Of a DNA stretch of 64,000 bases, positions 48,030-57,034 are shown piece after piece. Below the pieces are notes generated by a model. The model was given only the letters and a program-made list of their open reading frames with translations. It ran no database searches and was not told where the DNA came from. This DNA comes from Aliagarivorans taiwanensis DSM 22990 (lineage in GTDB: Bacteria; Pseudomonadota; Gammaproteobacteria; Enterobacterales; Celerinatantimonadaceae). Made by a program: the position numbers and the translations under genes. The stretch is taken from contig NZ_AUBZ01000002.1 in the NCBI RefSeq assembly GCF_000429505.1, positions 1-64,000 on the forward strand, given 5' to 3'. The first letter of the stretch is position 1; every line of letters begins with the position of its first letter.

Positions 48030-49019
48030 ATGAAGTATCTAGGGATGGTGCTGGGCGTGGCAGTGAGCGGGGCGATGGTGAGTCAGGGCACGCAGGCGGC
48101 CTTGGCGGAGCCAGGCTTTGATGGTGAGCTGTCTGTGTTGGCCGGTTATAGCTCGCAGGAGAGTAACTTTAATACCGACAACGCGGTCAAAAATGGTGAG
48201 CTGAATAGCCGCGGTGAATCAGACAGCAGCATTGTGGTATTTCCACTGGGGCAGCTGCGCTATACCTTTGGCCGTGAGGCAAACAATCAACTGTTTCTCG
48301 GTACCGCGCGGGAAGATGTGGTCACTGGGTTGGTGGCCTTAGAGCTTGGCTACAAACGCGAAGTCGGCCAAGGTTCTAGCATTGCACTGTCGGTGTTGCC
48401 CACCGTGGTGAACGATGAGACTTGGGAAGACCCTTTTGTTTTGGGGGAGTCTCGCAAAGAAACCGATGCCTCCGGTAATGCCATCCGTCTGCAATACGAC
48501 AATATACTGGGCAGCAAGCTCAATCTCGATATGGCGTGGTATGAGCAAGAAATCGATGATGAACGCTCTGGCGAGGCTTTAGCACCTGATGATATGCAAG
48601 CCCTGCGTCGCGACGGCGATGGCTGGTATTCACGACTCAGTTATCGCTTTCCGATAGCGCGTGGTGCGATACTCGCGCCGGCCGTGCGTTATCAAAGCTT
48701 CGATGCCGATGGTAATGCCATGAGTTATTCGCGCTGGGGGCTGGATGCTACCTATGTGCGCTTTATCGGGCGTCATCGCTATTCGCTTTCGGCGGAGTAC
48801 AGCAGCTACGATTTCGATGCCAGCCACCCGGTGTTTAATCGAACCCGCGAAGATGACCAGTGGGGCCTGACTATGGGCTACGAGTACGCCAATATCTTTG
48901 GCTGGCAGGATTGGGCCTTTACGGGCTTTATCTCCTTCAGTGAGCGCGACTCTAACATCAACTTCTACGACGAAACCGAGCGTTTTATTGTCTCGGCGGG
49001 TGTCACTTACCACTTTTAA
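48030..49019 (+). CDS. DUF2860 outer-membrane beta-barrel protein
   Basis: A 329-residue exported protein: signal peptide cleaved near TQAALA, then alternating amphipathic strands ending in an aromatic ...VTYHF, as outer-membrane barrels do. GFDGELSVLAGYSSQ, FLGTAREDVVTGLVALELGYK, ETWEDPFVLGE.RKETD and DSNINFYDE are characteristic of the DUF2860 family common in Vibrio and Shewanella. The function of the family is not established. It is monocistronic. Confidence 0.9.
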   Translation: MKYLGMVLGVAVSGAMVSQGTQAALAEPGFDGELSVLAGYSSQESNFNTDNAVKNGELNSRGESDSSIVVFPLGQLRYTFGREANNQLFLGTAREDVVTGLVALELGYKREVGQGSSIALSVLPTVVNDETWEDPFVLGESRKETDASGNAIRLQYDNILGSKLNLDMAWYEQEIDDERSGEALAPDDMQALRRDGDGWYSRLSYRFPIARGAILAPAVRYQSFDADGNAMSYSRWGLDATYVRFIGRHRYSLSAEYSSYDFDASHPVFNRTREDDQWGLTMGYEYANIFGWQDWAFTGFISFSERDSNINFYDETERFIVSAGVTYHF

Positions 49020-49110
49020 TACCATTGTTGCTGTTTAGGCTCAGCCGCTCGGTTGCGCCTTTTTAAGCGCCTCGAGGTAGCGTTCATAGATACAGTGAGC
49101 CGTTCAGAGG

Positions 49111-49139
49111 CTGTTGGCGTAGGAGCAATGATGTATAAT
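49111..49139 (+). promoter_or_regulatory. Candidate rimO promoter
   Basis: A perfect TATAAT at 49134-49139 lies 100 bp before rimO. With a 17-bp spacer the -35 would be CTGTTG (49111-49116), a weak match. The -10 box is clear, the rest is not. Confidence 0.4.
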
Positions 49140-49239
49140 CCGCGGCCCGGATTACCTTGTTTAGTGTGGGATCTCCTCGCTGGGATTTCGCTTCAACAAT
49201 GGACTTATTGAACCCCCAAGGCGCAAACCAAGGTGCGAT

Positions 49240-50658
49240 ATGACAGTAAATACCTTTGACCCAAAACAGACCGTGAGTGAAGGTGCGCAGATTGATGTGC
49301 AGGATGCGATCCTGACTGATAGCGCTCGCCCCGGCGGCCAGCGTATCGGCTTTATCAGCCTGGGCTGTCCCAAGAATTTGGTGGATTCAGAGCGTATCCT
49401 TACCCAGCTGCGCACCGAGGGTTATGAGGTGGTCAACACCTACAACGACGCCGATCTGGTGATTGTGAACACCTGTGGCTTTATCGACAGCGCGGTGGAA
49501 GAGTCGCTGGATACCATCGGTGAGGCGATGGCGGAAAACGGCAAGGTGATTGTGACCGGCTGTTTGGGCGCGAAAGAAGATGAAATCCGCCAGGTATTCT
49601 CGAATGTACTGGGGATTACCGGCCCGCACGCCTACGAGAATGTGCTGGAGCAGGTGCATGAGTTTTTGCCTAAGCCAGAGCACAATCCCTTCACCCAACT
49701 CGTGCCGGATATCGGGGTAAAACTGACCCCGCGTCATTTTGCCTATCTGAAGATCTCTGAGGGCTGTAACCACCGCTGTACCTTCTGCATCATCCCTTCG
49801 TTCCGTGGCGATCTGGAAAGTCGTGCGATTGGCGAGATCCTCGATGAGGCGCAGCGCCTTAAGGCCTCCGGGGTGAAAGAGCTGTTGGTGATCTCGCAAG
49901 ACACCAGCGCCTACGGCGTAGATACCAAGCACCGCACTGGCTTTTGGAATGGCATGCCGGTGAAAACCCAGCTCAAAGCGCTGTGTGAGAAGCTCAGCGA
50001 GATGGGGATTTGGGTGCGCCTGCACTACGTGTATCCGTACCCGAACGTAGACGAAATCATCCCACTGATGGCTGAAGGTAAGATCCTGCCTTATCTGGAT
50101 ATTCCCTTCCAACACGCCAGCCCGAAAATCCTAAAGGCGATGAAGCGCCCCGGCCAAGCCGAGCGGGTGCTGGAGCGTATCAAGAAATGGCGCGAGATCT
50201 GCCCCGAGTTGGTACTGCGTTCCACCTTTATCGTTGGCTTCCCGGGTGAGACTGAAGAAGACTTCCAGTTATTGCTCGACTGGCTGCGTGAAGCCCAGCT
50301 AGACCGTGTCGGCTGTTTTGCTTATAGCCCCGTGGAGGGCGCTGCCGCCAATGAGCTGGCTGATCAGGTGCCGGAAGAGATCAAAGAAGAGCGCTTGGCG
50401 CGCTTTATGGGCGTGCAAAAAGCCATCAGCCGCGACAAGTTAGCCAAGCGTGTTGGCCAGAGCATGACGGTGCTTATCGACGAGGTGGACGAAGAGGGCT
50501 CGATTGCCCGCTCCTACGCCGATGCCCCAGAGATTGATGGCATGGTCTACCTTAACGGCGAGACCGAATTGCAGGTGGGGGATTTTGTGGAAGTAACCAT
50601 CACCCACAGCGACGACTACGACTTGTGGGCTGAGCTTAAGGGCAAGCCCAAGGGGTAA
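49240..50658 (+). CDS. rimO: Ribosomal protein S12 methylthiotransferase RimO
   Basis: A 472-residue radical-SAM enzyme adding a methylthio group to the conserved aspartate of ribosomal protein S12. The N-terminal UPF0004 domain binds one cluster ([10 protein letters not shown] with early cysteines), the radical-SAM motif is CNHRCTFC (Cys176, 180, 183), and a TRAM domain ends the protein. The N-terminus has about 30 residues before [10 protein letters not shown], slightly long. It is monocistronic and ends in a strong terminator. Confidence 0.97.
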   Translation: MTVNTFDPKQTVSEGAQIDVQDAILTDSARPGGQRIGFISLGCPKNLVDSERILTQLRTEGYEVVNTYNDADLVIVNTCGFIDSAVEESLDTIGEAMAENGKVIVTGCLGAKEDEIRQVFSNVLGITGPHAYENVLEQVHEFLPKPEHNPFTQLVPDIGVKLTPRHFAYLKISEGCNHRCTFCIIPSFRGDLESRAIGEILDEAQRLKASGVKELLVISQDTSAYGVDTKHRTGFWNGMPVKTQLKALCEKLSEMGIWVRLHYVYPYPNVDEIIPLMAEGKILPYLDIPFQHASPKILKAMKRPGQAERVLERIKKWREICPELVLRSTFIVGFPGETEEDFQLLLDWLREAQLDRVGCFAYSPVEGAAANELADQVPEEIKEERLARFMGVQKAISRDKLAKRVGQSMTVLIDEVDEEGSIARSYADAPEIDGMVYLNGETELQVGDFVEVTITHSDDYDLWAELKGKPKG

Positions 50659-50680
50659 ACAAGGACATGTAAAAACACTG

Positions 50681-50705
50681 AAGCGGCGCTTGCGCCGCTT
50701 TTTTT
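50681..50705 (+). terminator. rimO terminator
   Basis: AAGCGGCGC-TT-GCGCCGCTT followed by T5, a 9-bp GC-rich hairpin with a clear U tail. Confidence 0.95.
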
Positions 50706-50795
50706 GTGCCGGTGCGTGAGCGCGGTCAGGTTCCCACAGCTTCAGTGGTTTAGCTGGGCTACCATTGCTGCGCGAAAGTGCTAAATTGAGCTTGT

Positions 50796-50860
50796 CTCAG
50801 GCGCTAGCCTGAGCACCATCAAACAGGGATACCGTTGTGTTATTTGCAAGGAGAAGCAAA
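50796..50860 (+). promoter_or_regulatory. Leader of the first betaine-binding protein gene: inverted repeat and Shine-Dalgarno hairpin
   Basis: CTCAGGC-GCTA-GCCTGAG (50796-50813) is a perfect 7-bp inverted repeat. Next to the start, TTTGC (50843-50847) and GCAAA (50856-50860) can pair and put the ribosome site AAGGAGAA in the loop. The second betaine-binding gene has the same arrangement (see 53610-53626). Small stems like these could be chance, but the paired conservation argues for retention. Confidence 0.45.
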
Positions 50861-50862
50861 TC

Positions 50863-51843
50863 ATGAAGCTAGGTTATCTTGCGTTACTTCCGTTAGCTCT
50901 GAGCGCGCAGGCTCAAGAGTGTGGCACCGTCACCATTGCCGAAATGAACTGGGGCTCAGCCAGTTTTCTGGCCAATATGGACCGCTTTATCTTAGAACAC
51001 GGTTTTGGCTGCGAAGCCGAACTCGTGCCCGGCGATACCATGCCCACCACCACCTCAATGGTCGAAAAAGGCCAGCCGGATATCGCCCCTGAACTATGGA
51101 CCAACTCTGCCAAAGAAGCACTGGCCCGTGGTGTGGAAGAGCAGCGGCTGCGCTTTGCCGGTAATTCGCTGTCAGACGGCGGCGAAGAGGGCTTTTGGGT
51201 GCCGCAGTACCTGTTCGAGCAATACCCCGAGATGGCCAAGATCGAGGGCGTACTCAAACACCGAGCGCTGTTTGAGCATCCTGAATCTGACGACCTGTCG
51301 GCCTTCTATGGCTGCCCTGCGGGCTGGACCTGCCAGATCACCGTGGAGCATCTGTTTAACGCCCTAAACCTTGAGGATGCCGGCTTCGAGATTATCGACC
51401 CCGGCTCGGGTGCTGGCTTAGCAGGCTCCATCGCCAAGGCGTATGAGCGCCAAGAGCCATGGTTTGGTTACTACTGGGCGCCCACCTCCGTGTTAGGCAA
51501 GTACCCGATGGTGAAGGTCGACTTTGGCTCCGGCATCGACTTTGAAGAGTATGTGGAGTGCACCACTCAAGTGGAGTGCGAGAACCCGAAAGTGACCATG
51601 TATCCACCTTCCGCGGTGCATACGGTGACCACTGAGCGCTTCGCCAACCAAGCGCCTGAGGCCTACAAGTACATCGCCACCCGCAGCTTCCCCAATGCCT
51701 TTATGAATGGCTTGCTGGCTTGGATGGAAGACAATCAGGCCGATGGTGAAGAGGCGATGTATTACTTTATGGAGTCTTATCCCGAGATCTGGCAAGCCTG
51801 GCTTGACCCGGCTATCGCCAAACAAGTGGCTGATGCGCTGTAG
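50863..51843 (+). CDS. Glycine betaine/choline-type ABC binding protein, copy 1
   Basis: A 326-residue periplasmic receptor of the OpuAC/ProX family: signal peptide cleaved near AQAQE, then VTIAEMNWGSA and a domain pair with DGGEEGFWVP, GCPAGWTC and PWFGYYWAPTSVLGKYPMVKVDFG. Family ligands are quaternary amines held by aromatic residues, and Trp is frequent here. Three pairs of cysteines are well placed for disulfides. It is very similar to copy 2 at 53630 across the whole length, but stands apart from the permease and ATPase, separated by a broken LuxR gene. Confidence 0.9.
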   Translation: MKLGYLALLPLALSAQAQECGTVTIAEMNWGSASFLANMDRFILEHGFGCEAELVPGDTMPTTTSMVEKGQPDIAPELWTNSAKEALARGVEEQRLRFAGNSLSDGGEEGFWVPQYLFEQYPEMAKIEGVLKHRALFEHPESDDLSAFYGCPAGWTCQITVEHLFNALNLEDAGFEIIDPGSGAGLAGSIAKAYERQEPWFGYYWAPTSVLGKYPMVKVDFGSGIDFEEYVECTTQVECENPKVTMYPPSAVHTVTTERFANQAPEAYKYIATRSFPNAFMNGLLAWMEDNQADGEEAMYYFMESYPEIWQAWLDPAIAKQVADAL

Positions 51844-51856
51844 CTAGTTGCTCATT

Positions 51857-51881
51857 GGTTAGCAGGCATAGCCTGCTAACC
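51857..51881 (+). terminator. Hairpin after the first binding-protein gene
   Basis: GGTTAGCAGGC-ATA-GCCTGCTAACC is a perfect 11-bp stem 13 bp after the stop. There is no long U tract, so it may end transcription weakly or protect the mRNA 3' end. Confidence 0.65.
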
Positions 51882-52056
51882 GCTGCTTGTGCTCCTCTGG
51901 CTAACTCCCTACTGTCCTTCCTGCTATTCGCTTCTCGTTGGTTATCGCTTCTCACGCTGACTGATAAAAATGTTATGAAATTGTGACTTGTTGTTTGAAA
52001 GCTTAATAAAGCGGTTGATACTAGATGTAAGCAAACATTGAGATAGGCAAGGGAAC

Positions 52057-52996
52057 ATGCCGCATATCAACGGAACTGAGCTGTCGTCACTGATAGGAGA
52101 TATCTACGATTGCTCGATTAGCGGTGACTGGAAGGGCTTACTGGAGCAGCTGCGCTTTGCCATGGGATCGAACAAGACCTTTTTTGCGCTATGGAATGCC
52201 CCCGACAATGACATGGTAAGCTTCGAGATGGTCACCGATTTTAACTATGACCCCGCGGTGATGGAGTGTTATCTGCAGCGCTTTCCGGAAGATCCGTGGT
52301 ATCAGTCCTCTCTGGCCAAACTAGAAGGAGAGATTAACCGTTTCTCTGATGAGATACCCATAGAGCAGATCCAGTCTCTTAGTATCTATCAAGATGTGTT
52401 TGTACCAATGAAGACCCATCATTGTGTTGGGGCAACTGTGGTGCGTGATGGTGTCCACGATGGCTATGTGGTGTTTAATCGCGGCGCCGACTCCCCAGCC
52501 TACGATGAACACGATCTCGCCTTTTTAGCCCAAGTAACCCCTCACCTGCGCAGAGCCGCCAACATCCATACCCAGCTCAAGCTCGCCCAGAACCATGCCA
52601 ACATCCTCACCACCATCTCTCAGGCGACGCGCAACGGTCTGCTGGTATGCGATGAGTCGGGTCGCATCCTGTCGATGAACCCCGCCGCACAACAGCTACT
52701 GACCGATAGCCACCACTTGGTGGACGACAGCACAAGGCTCAGCTTGCATACCCCTTATCTCAACAAGCGCCTCATAGCCATGCTCAAGCAGAACTGTTTC
52801 TTTCAAGGTGATGCTGAGCAATCGCTATTGCTGGAAGGGCATGAGGACAGTGCCGATATCTTGATTGGCCGATGAGATGGGGATAAAGGTCACCACCGCG
52901 CGCTCGTATATTCAAAATATCTACAAGAAGCTGCACGTCAGTACCCAGATGGATCTGATGGTGAAGCTCAGTCAGTTTAAAAGTGGCTTGATCTAA
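52057..52996 (+). pseudogene. LuxR-family regulator with an internal deletion
   Basis: The frame from ATG 52057 encodes about 272 residues: a GAF/PAS-like N-terminal part and a PAS-like SQATRNGLLVCDESGRILSM. It then stops at TGA 52873. In the +1 frame, from 52874 to 52996, lies the second half of a LuxR HTH: EMGIKVTTARSYIQNIYKKL, then HVSTQMDLMVKL. The first half of the HTH and its linker are missing. GCCGAT occurs on both sides of the join (52850 and 52868 areas), which fits a deletion between short repeats. Such a regulator is normally about 370 residues; the DNA-binding domain cannot form. Confidence 0.85.
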
Positions 52997-53003
52997 ATCG
53001 TCG

Positions 53004-53504
53004 CTAACGCTGCAGATCTTTATTAGGCGCTTCAATATCTAACAAGGGTGCTGCATCAATAGCGGTGGCATCCATCATCTGGGCAACCTGCTGTAGTGAG
53101 CTGAGGATCTGGGTTTTGTTCCATTCCTCCAGTGACTCAAACTTATCAATAAACTCTTCGTGAAGCAGCGGCGGCACGGTTTCCAGCAGCGAGGCGGCCA
53201 GCTCGGTCAGGCGCGCGTTTACGATACGCCGGTCTTGAGTACTGCGCTGGCGGATCACCAACTGGCGTTCCTCCAAGCGGTTAAGAATGGTAGTGACGGT
53301 TGCCGGGCTTAGCGATACATGGTGGGAGATGGTCTTAACGGTTACGTCGCCCAGCTCTTCGATGGCGCGTAGCACCATCACCTGAGGAATGGTCATGCCA
53401 CAGGCTTTTACGATGCGTTTTGACTGCAGATCGGTGGCGCGAATGATGCGGCGTAGTGAGATCAACACCTCTTGCCAGTATTGGCTGTTTTCCATTAATT
53501 CCAT
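53004..53504 (-). CDS. MarR-family regulator of compatible-solute genes (CosR/EctR-like)
   Basis: A 166-residue MarR regulator. Besides the winged helix (TVKTISHHVSLSPATVTTILNRLEERQLV, about 55-83) it has the features of the EctR/CosR group: N-terminal ENSQYWQEVLISLRRIIRATDL and a C-terminal QQVAQMMDATAIDAAPLLDIEA. Those proteins repress ectoine, betaine and compatible-solute uptake genes at low salt. It is divergent from the betaine-transport operon across a 125-bp region rich in inverted repeats, so that operon is its likely target. It may also bind its own promoter. Confidence 0.9.
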   Translation of the reverse strand: MELMENSQYWQEVLISLRRIIRATDLQSKRIVKACGMTIPQVMVLRAIEELGDVTVKTISHHVSLSPATVTTILNRLEERQLVIRQRSTQDRRIVNARLTELAASLLETVPPLLHEEFIDKFESLEEWNKTQILSSLQQVAQMMDATAIDAAPLLDIEAPNKDLQR

Positions 53505-53591
53505 CTCAAGTACTTAAGTTGGCTAATATTAATCGAGACGAGAGGTTTTGGTACAGCTCAAATGGTTTGAGATCTAATTATTTGAGCTGTA
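53505..53591. promoter_or_regulatory. Candidate operators between the MarR gene and the betaine operon
   Basis: Three elements share an arm. TACAGCTCAAAT (53552-53563) and ATTTGAGCTGTA (53580-53591) form a perfect 12-bp inverted repeat with a 16-bp gap. Within it CTCAAA-TGG-TTTGAG (53557-53571) is a second, closer palindrome. A third related one, CTCAAGTACTTAAG (53505-53518), overlaps the start of the MarR gene. Repeated palindromes fit MarR dimers. The repeats are seen; binding is inferred. Confidence 0.7.
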
Positions 53592-53609
53592 TGGTAATTA
53601 ACGATGTTT

Positions 53610-53626
53610 TTGCAATGGAGATGCAA
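53610..53626 (+). promoter_or_regulatory. Shine-Dalgarno hairpin of the second binding-protein gene
   Basis: TTGCA (53610-53614) and TGCAA (53622-53626) pair around the loop ATGGAGA that holds the ribosome site, with the ATG 3 nt later. Its form and much of its sequence match the leader of copy 1 at 50843-50860. Confidence 0.45.
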
Positions 53627-53629
53627 GTA

Positions 53630-54622
53630 ATGAAATTACGCTATTTAGCCTTGGTACCTTTGGCCTTTGGTGCTCACGCCGCACAAGCAAGTGAGTGCGG
53701 AGCGGTCACGATTGCCGAGATGAATTGGAACTCTGCCAGTTTAATCGCCAATATTGATCGCTTTATTCTGGAGCATGGCTTTGGCTGCGAGGCTGAGTTG
53801 GTGCCCGGAGATACCATGCCTACTGGTACCTCGATGATTGAGAAAGGTCAGCCAGATATTGCCCCTGAGATGTGGTCTAACTCCATGAAGGAGGCTCTCG
53901 AGCAAGGCGTTGAAGAAGGGCGTTTACGCTTCGCGGGTAAGTCGCTTTCGGATGGTGGTGAAGAGGGTTTCTGGGTGCCTAAGTACCTCGTCGAACAATA
54001 TCCTGAACTGGCTACCATTGAAGGCGTGAAGCAACATGCCAAGCTGTTTGAGCATCCAGAAACCGATGAGGTGGCGGGTTTCTATGGTTGTCCAGCGGGT
54101 TGGAACTGCCAGATCAGTTCCGGTAACCTGTTCCGTGCTTTGGGCTTGGAAGAAGCGGGTTTTGAGATGATCGATCCTGGCTCGAGTGCCGGCTTGGCGG
54201 GCTCGATAGCCAAGGCCTATGAGCGTGAGCAAGGCTGGTTTGGTTACTATTGGGCGCCTACCGCGGTACTCGGCAAATACGAGATGGTTAAGGTCGACTT
54301 TGGCTCGGGTGTAGACGAAGAAGAGTTTGTTGAGTGTACTACTGCCGAAGAGTGTGAAGACCCCAAAGTCACCATGTACCCGCCGTCGCCGGTACATACC
54401 TTGACCACAGAAAGCTTTGCGAGCAAGGCCCCTACTGCATTTGCTTACATTTCCAGCCGCAGCTTCCCGAACGCTCAGATGAACTCCCTATTGGCGTGGA
54501 TGGAAGATAACCAAGCCACCGGTGAAGATACCATGTACTACTTCATGGAAACCTACCCAGATGTTTGGAAGGCTTGGCTTAGCCCTGAGGTATCCGAACA
54601 AGTAGCGGCTGCGCTACGTTAA
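53630..54622 (+). CDS. Glycine betaine/choline-type ABC binding protein, copy 2
   Basis: A 330-residue periplasmic receptor, close to copy 1: signal peptide to about AAQAS, VTIAEMNWNSASLIANIDRF, DGGEEGFWVP, GCPAGWNC and WFGYYWAPTAVLGKYEMVKVDFG. Start ATG 53630 follows GGAG within the leader hairpin. It is the first gene of the transporter operon (receptor, permease, ATPase) and so is the main receptor. Its ligand is expected to be glycine betaine or choline but the sequence does not decide. Confidence 0.92.
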   Translation: MKLRYLALVPLAFGAHAAQASECGAVTIAEMNWNSASLIANIDRFILEHGFGCEAELVPGDTMPTGTSMIEKGQPDIAPEMWSNSMKEALEQGVEEGRLRFAGKSLSDGGEEGFWVPKYLVEQYPELATIEGVKQHAKLFEHPETDEVAGFYGCPAGWNCQISSGNLFRALGLEEAGFEMIDPGSSAGLAGSIAKAYEREQGWFGYYWAPTAVLGKYEMVKVDFGSGVDEEEFVECTTAEECEDPKVTMYPPSPVHTLTTESFASKAPTAFAYISSRSFPNAQMNSLLAWMEDNQATGEDTMYYFMETYPDVWKAWLSPEVSEQVAAALR

Positions 54623-54638
54623 TACTACATAGGATGTA

Positions 54639-54662
54639 CTGAAGGAGCCTTTGCTCCTTCAG
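54639..54662 (+). promoter_or_regulatory. Intercistronic hairpin after receptor copy 2
   Basis: CTGAAGGAGC-CTTT-GCTCCTTCAG is a perfect 10-bp stem between the receptor gene stop and the permease start. Hairpins at this place in binding-protein operons protect the upstream mRNA and let the receptor be made in excess of the membrane parts. The position fits that role; it has no U tail. Confidence 0.7.
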
Positions 54663-54689
54663 CGTGTAAGTAACAAAGGACAACTTGAT

Positions 54690-55589
54690 ATGGCTGACAA
54701 CTCCTGGCTCACTAGCTTCCCGAAAATGGAGCGTGGTGAGCTTGCTGCTATCCGCAAAACCTTGGATGGTGCCTACCGACAATTCTCGCGCGATTACGGC
54801 GAGAGCATCGAGGCTTTCTTTGAGCCTCTTTTATCTTTTCTAGTGTGGTTTGAGCGATTACTGCTGGCGACTCCTTGGTGGATCGTATTAGCGGCAGTTG
54901 CAGCGCTTGTTTATGCTGCCAGCCGATCTTGGAAACTCTGCGTGGGCAGTATTGTTTCGTTGCTGCTGATTGGTTACCTCGGGATGTGGGACGATACCAT
55001 GCGTACCCTCAGCATTATCACCGTGTGTACCTTGTTGGCGATTGTATTAGGGATTCCCATCGGCATCGCCATGGCCCGCTCTAATCGGACCCAGTCAATT
55101 GTTACCCCGATGCTGGACATTATGCAGACCATGCCGGCCTTCGTTTACCTGATCCCGGTAGTTATGCTACTGGGTATTGGCAAGATACCAGGCCTGATTG
55201 CAGTGGTTATCTATGCCATTCCGCCGGTGATTCGCCTGACAAACTTGGGGATTCGGCTGGTGGACCGTGAAGTTCTCGAGGCAGCTACTGCCTTTGGTGC
55301 TAATCCTCGACAACGTCTGCTCGGGGTGCAGTTGCCGCTGGCGATGCCGACCATAATGGCGGGCATCAACCAGACCATTATGATGGCACTGTCGATGGTG
55401 GTGATTGCCTCAATGATCGGTGTGAAAGGCTTGGGTCAGCCAGTACTCAAATCGATTACCAACCAATACTTTACGTTGGGGCTGTTGAACGGCTTGGCGA
55501 TTGTTGCCTTGGCGATTATATTCGACCGGGTATCGCAGGCCTATGCCAAACGCACCCAAGCACACTTGGGAGGGCTGCAGCATGACTAA
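54690..55589 (+). CDS. proW: Glycine betaine/choline ABC permease (ProW-like)
   Basis: A 299-residue inner-membrane permease. About 60 N-terminal polar residues precede the first helix, as in ProW, then about six to seven transmembrane helices. The EAA-type loop for contacting the ATPase is EAATAFGANPRQRLLGVQLPLAMP (about residues 192-215). Start ATG 54690 is 67 bp after the receptor stop. Its end overlaps the ATPase start by 8 bp. Confidence 0.93.
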   Translation: MADNSWLTSFPKMERGELAAIRKTLDGAYRQFSRDYGESIEAFFEPLLSFLVWFERLLLATPWWIVLAAVAALVYAASRSWKLCVGSIVSLLLIGYLGMWDDTMRTLSIITVCTLLAIVLGIPIGIAMARSNRTQSIVTPMLDIMQTMPAFVYLIPVVMLLGIGKIPGLIAVVIYAIPPVIRLTNLGIRLVDREVLEAATAFGANPRQRLLGVQLPLAMPTIMAGINQTIMMALSMVVIASMIGVKGLGQPVLKSITNQYFTLGLLNGLAIVALAIIFDRVSQAYAKRTQAHLGGLQHD

Positions 55590-56826
55590 GCCGCTGATTG
55601 AAGTTAAAGGCCTTTACAAGGTATTCGGTAGCCAGCCTCAGAAAGTGTTACCGCGGGTGAAGCAAGGGCAGAGCAAAGACCAGATCTTGGCTGAAACGGG
55701 CCACACGGTGGGCCTGAAAGAGATCGATCTGCACATCAACAAAGGTGAGATCTTTGTAATTATGGGGCTGTCTGGCTCCGGGAAGTCGACCCTGATCCGT
55801 CACTTTAACCGCCTAATCGAGCCCAGCGAGGGCGAGATCTGGGTGGATGGCACCGACGTGATGAAGCTTAGCCAAGGTCAGCTGCAGGAGTTTCGCCGAC
55901 ATAAGATGTCGATGGTATTCCAGCGCTTTGGCCTGCTGCCACACCGTAACGTGCTGGATAACGTGGCCTATGGCTTGGAGATCCAAGGCATTGAAAAGGC
56001 CCATCGACAGAAAGTCGCGGGAGAGTGGCTGGAAACGGTGGGGCTCAATGGTTATGCCGCCCAGTACCCATCCCAGCTCTCCGGTGGTCAGCAACAGCGG
56101 GTGGGCTTGGCTCGCGCCCTAGCAACCGATGCTGAAATCCTGCTGATGGATGAGGCCTTCTCGGCGCTAGATCCACTGATCCGCAGTGAGATGCAGGACC
56201 AGCTGATTGAGCTGCAAAGTAGCCTGCACAAAACCATCATCTTTATCACCCATGATCTCGACGAAGCGCTGCGCTTGGGCGATCGCATCGCCATCCTCAA
56301 AGATGGCGCCTTGGTGCAACAGGGTACTCCCGACGAGATCTTGCTACACCCGGCCGATGACTATGTGGAGGCCTTCGTCAAAGACGTAAACCGGGCCCGG
56401 GCGCTGACGGTGGAAACCGTAATGAAGCCGCCGGTTAGCCGGATCACCGCCGAAACCTTGGGCGAAGCCTTGAGTCAGATGAAGCGTCTGAAGGATGACT
56501 ATGCCTATCATGTGACCGAGGAAGGCTATCAGGGGGTACTGACCCAAGAGGGGCTGGAGCAGGTGAACAAGTCGCTGCATCAGCAGGAGATCTCTGAAGA
56601 GGTCTACGAAGATGTGCCAGTGGTATCACCCGATACGCCGATTGAGCAGATCGTTGGCGATACCATCGAGAGTGATTATTCGCTGCCTGTGGTGGATGAT
56701 GACGGTAACCTAAAAGGCTTGGTGGCGGCTGAGAATGTGGCAGAGGTGTTTGCTGAGCCAGAGTCCAGCGATATCGAGCCTACTGAGGCAGCCAACGAGG
56801 AGGAGCCGGAGCCAAAAGCTTCCTAA
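55582..56826 (+). CDS. proV: Glycine betaine/choline ABC ATPase with CBS domains (ProV-like)
   Basis: A 414-residue ATPase: Walker A GLSGSGKST (about 63-71), Q-loop, signature LSGGQQQRVGLARA, Walker B ILLMDEAFSALDPL and H-loop THD. The C-terminal third has two CBS motifs (about 275-330 and 338-392), the second with SLPVVDDDGNLKGLV. In OpuA these sense ionic strength or nucleotides and open the transporter at high salt. A 20-residue very acidic tail, common in osmosensing transporters, ends the protein. Confidence 0.94.
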   Translation: MTKPLIEVKGLYKVFGSQPQKVLPRVKQGQSKDQILAETGHTVGLKEIDLHINKGEIFVIMGLSGSGKSTLIRHFNRLIEPSEGEIWVDGTDVMKLSQGQLQEFRRHKMSMVFQRFGLLPHRNVLDNVAYGLEIQGIEKAHRQKVAGEWLETVGLNGYAAQYPSQLSGGQQQRVGLARALATDAEILLMDEAFSALDPLIRSEMQDQLIELQSSLHKTIIFITHDLDEALRLGDRIAILKDGALVQQGTPDEILLHPADDYVEAFVKDVNRARALTVETVMKPPVSRITAETLGEALSQMKRLKDDYAYHVTEEGYQGVLTQEGLEQVNKSLHQQEISEEVYEDVPVVSPDTPIEQIVGDTIESDYSLPVVDDDGNLKGLVAAENVAEVFAEPESSDIEPTEAANEEEPEPKAS

Positions 56827-56838
56827 GCGTGTTGTCTT

Positions 56839-56869
56839 CAACCTGTTTATGCCTAGCGTAAACAGGTTG
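56839..56869 (+). terminator. Hairpin ending the betaine operon
   Basis: CAACCTGTTTA and TAAACAGGTTG form a perfect 11-bp stem around a 9-base loop, 12 bp after the ATPase stop. The T tract after it is poor, so termination may be partial. Confidence 0.65.
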
Positions 56870-57034
56870 ATTGCTAACGTTGTTATCAGTAATTGACCAC
56901 TCTCACCCCTTCTCCAATCTTGTTTAGATTCTTTACTCAAAATAATCGACGATCACGCACACATGCTTGGGAATATCACTCTATAATCGGTGCCAGCTTC
57001 AGCTATAGTTGATGCTCTTTTGATGGAGGCAGTA

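Noticed and set aside
49387-50115. A 242-codon minus-strand frame inside rimO
   Set aside because: It is antisense to a complete RimO with all cluster-binding cysteines.
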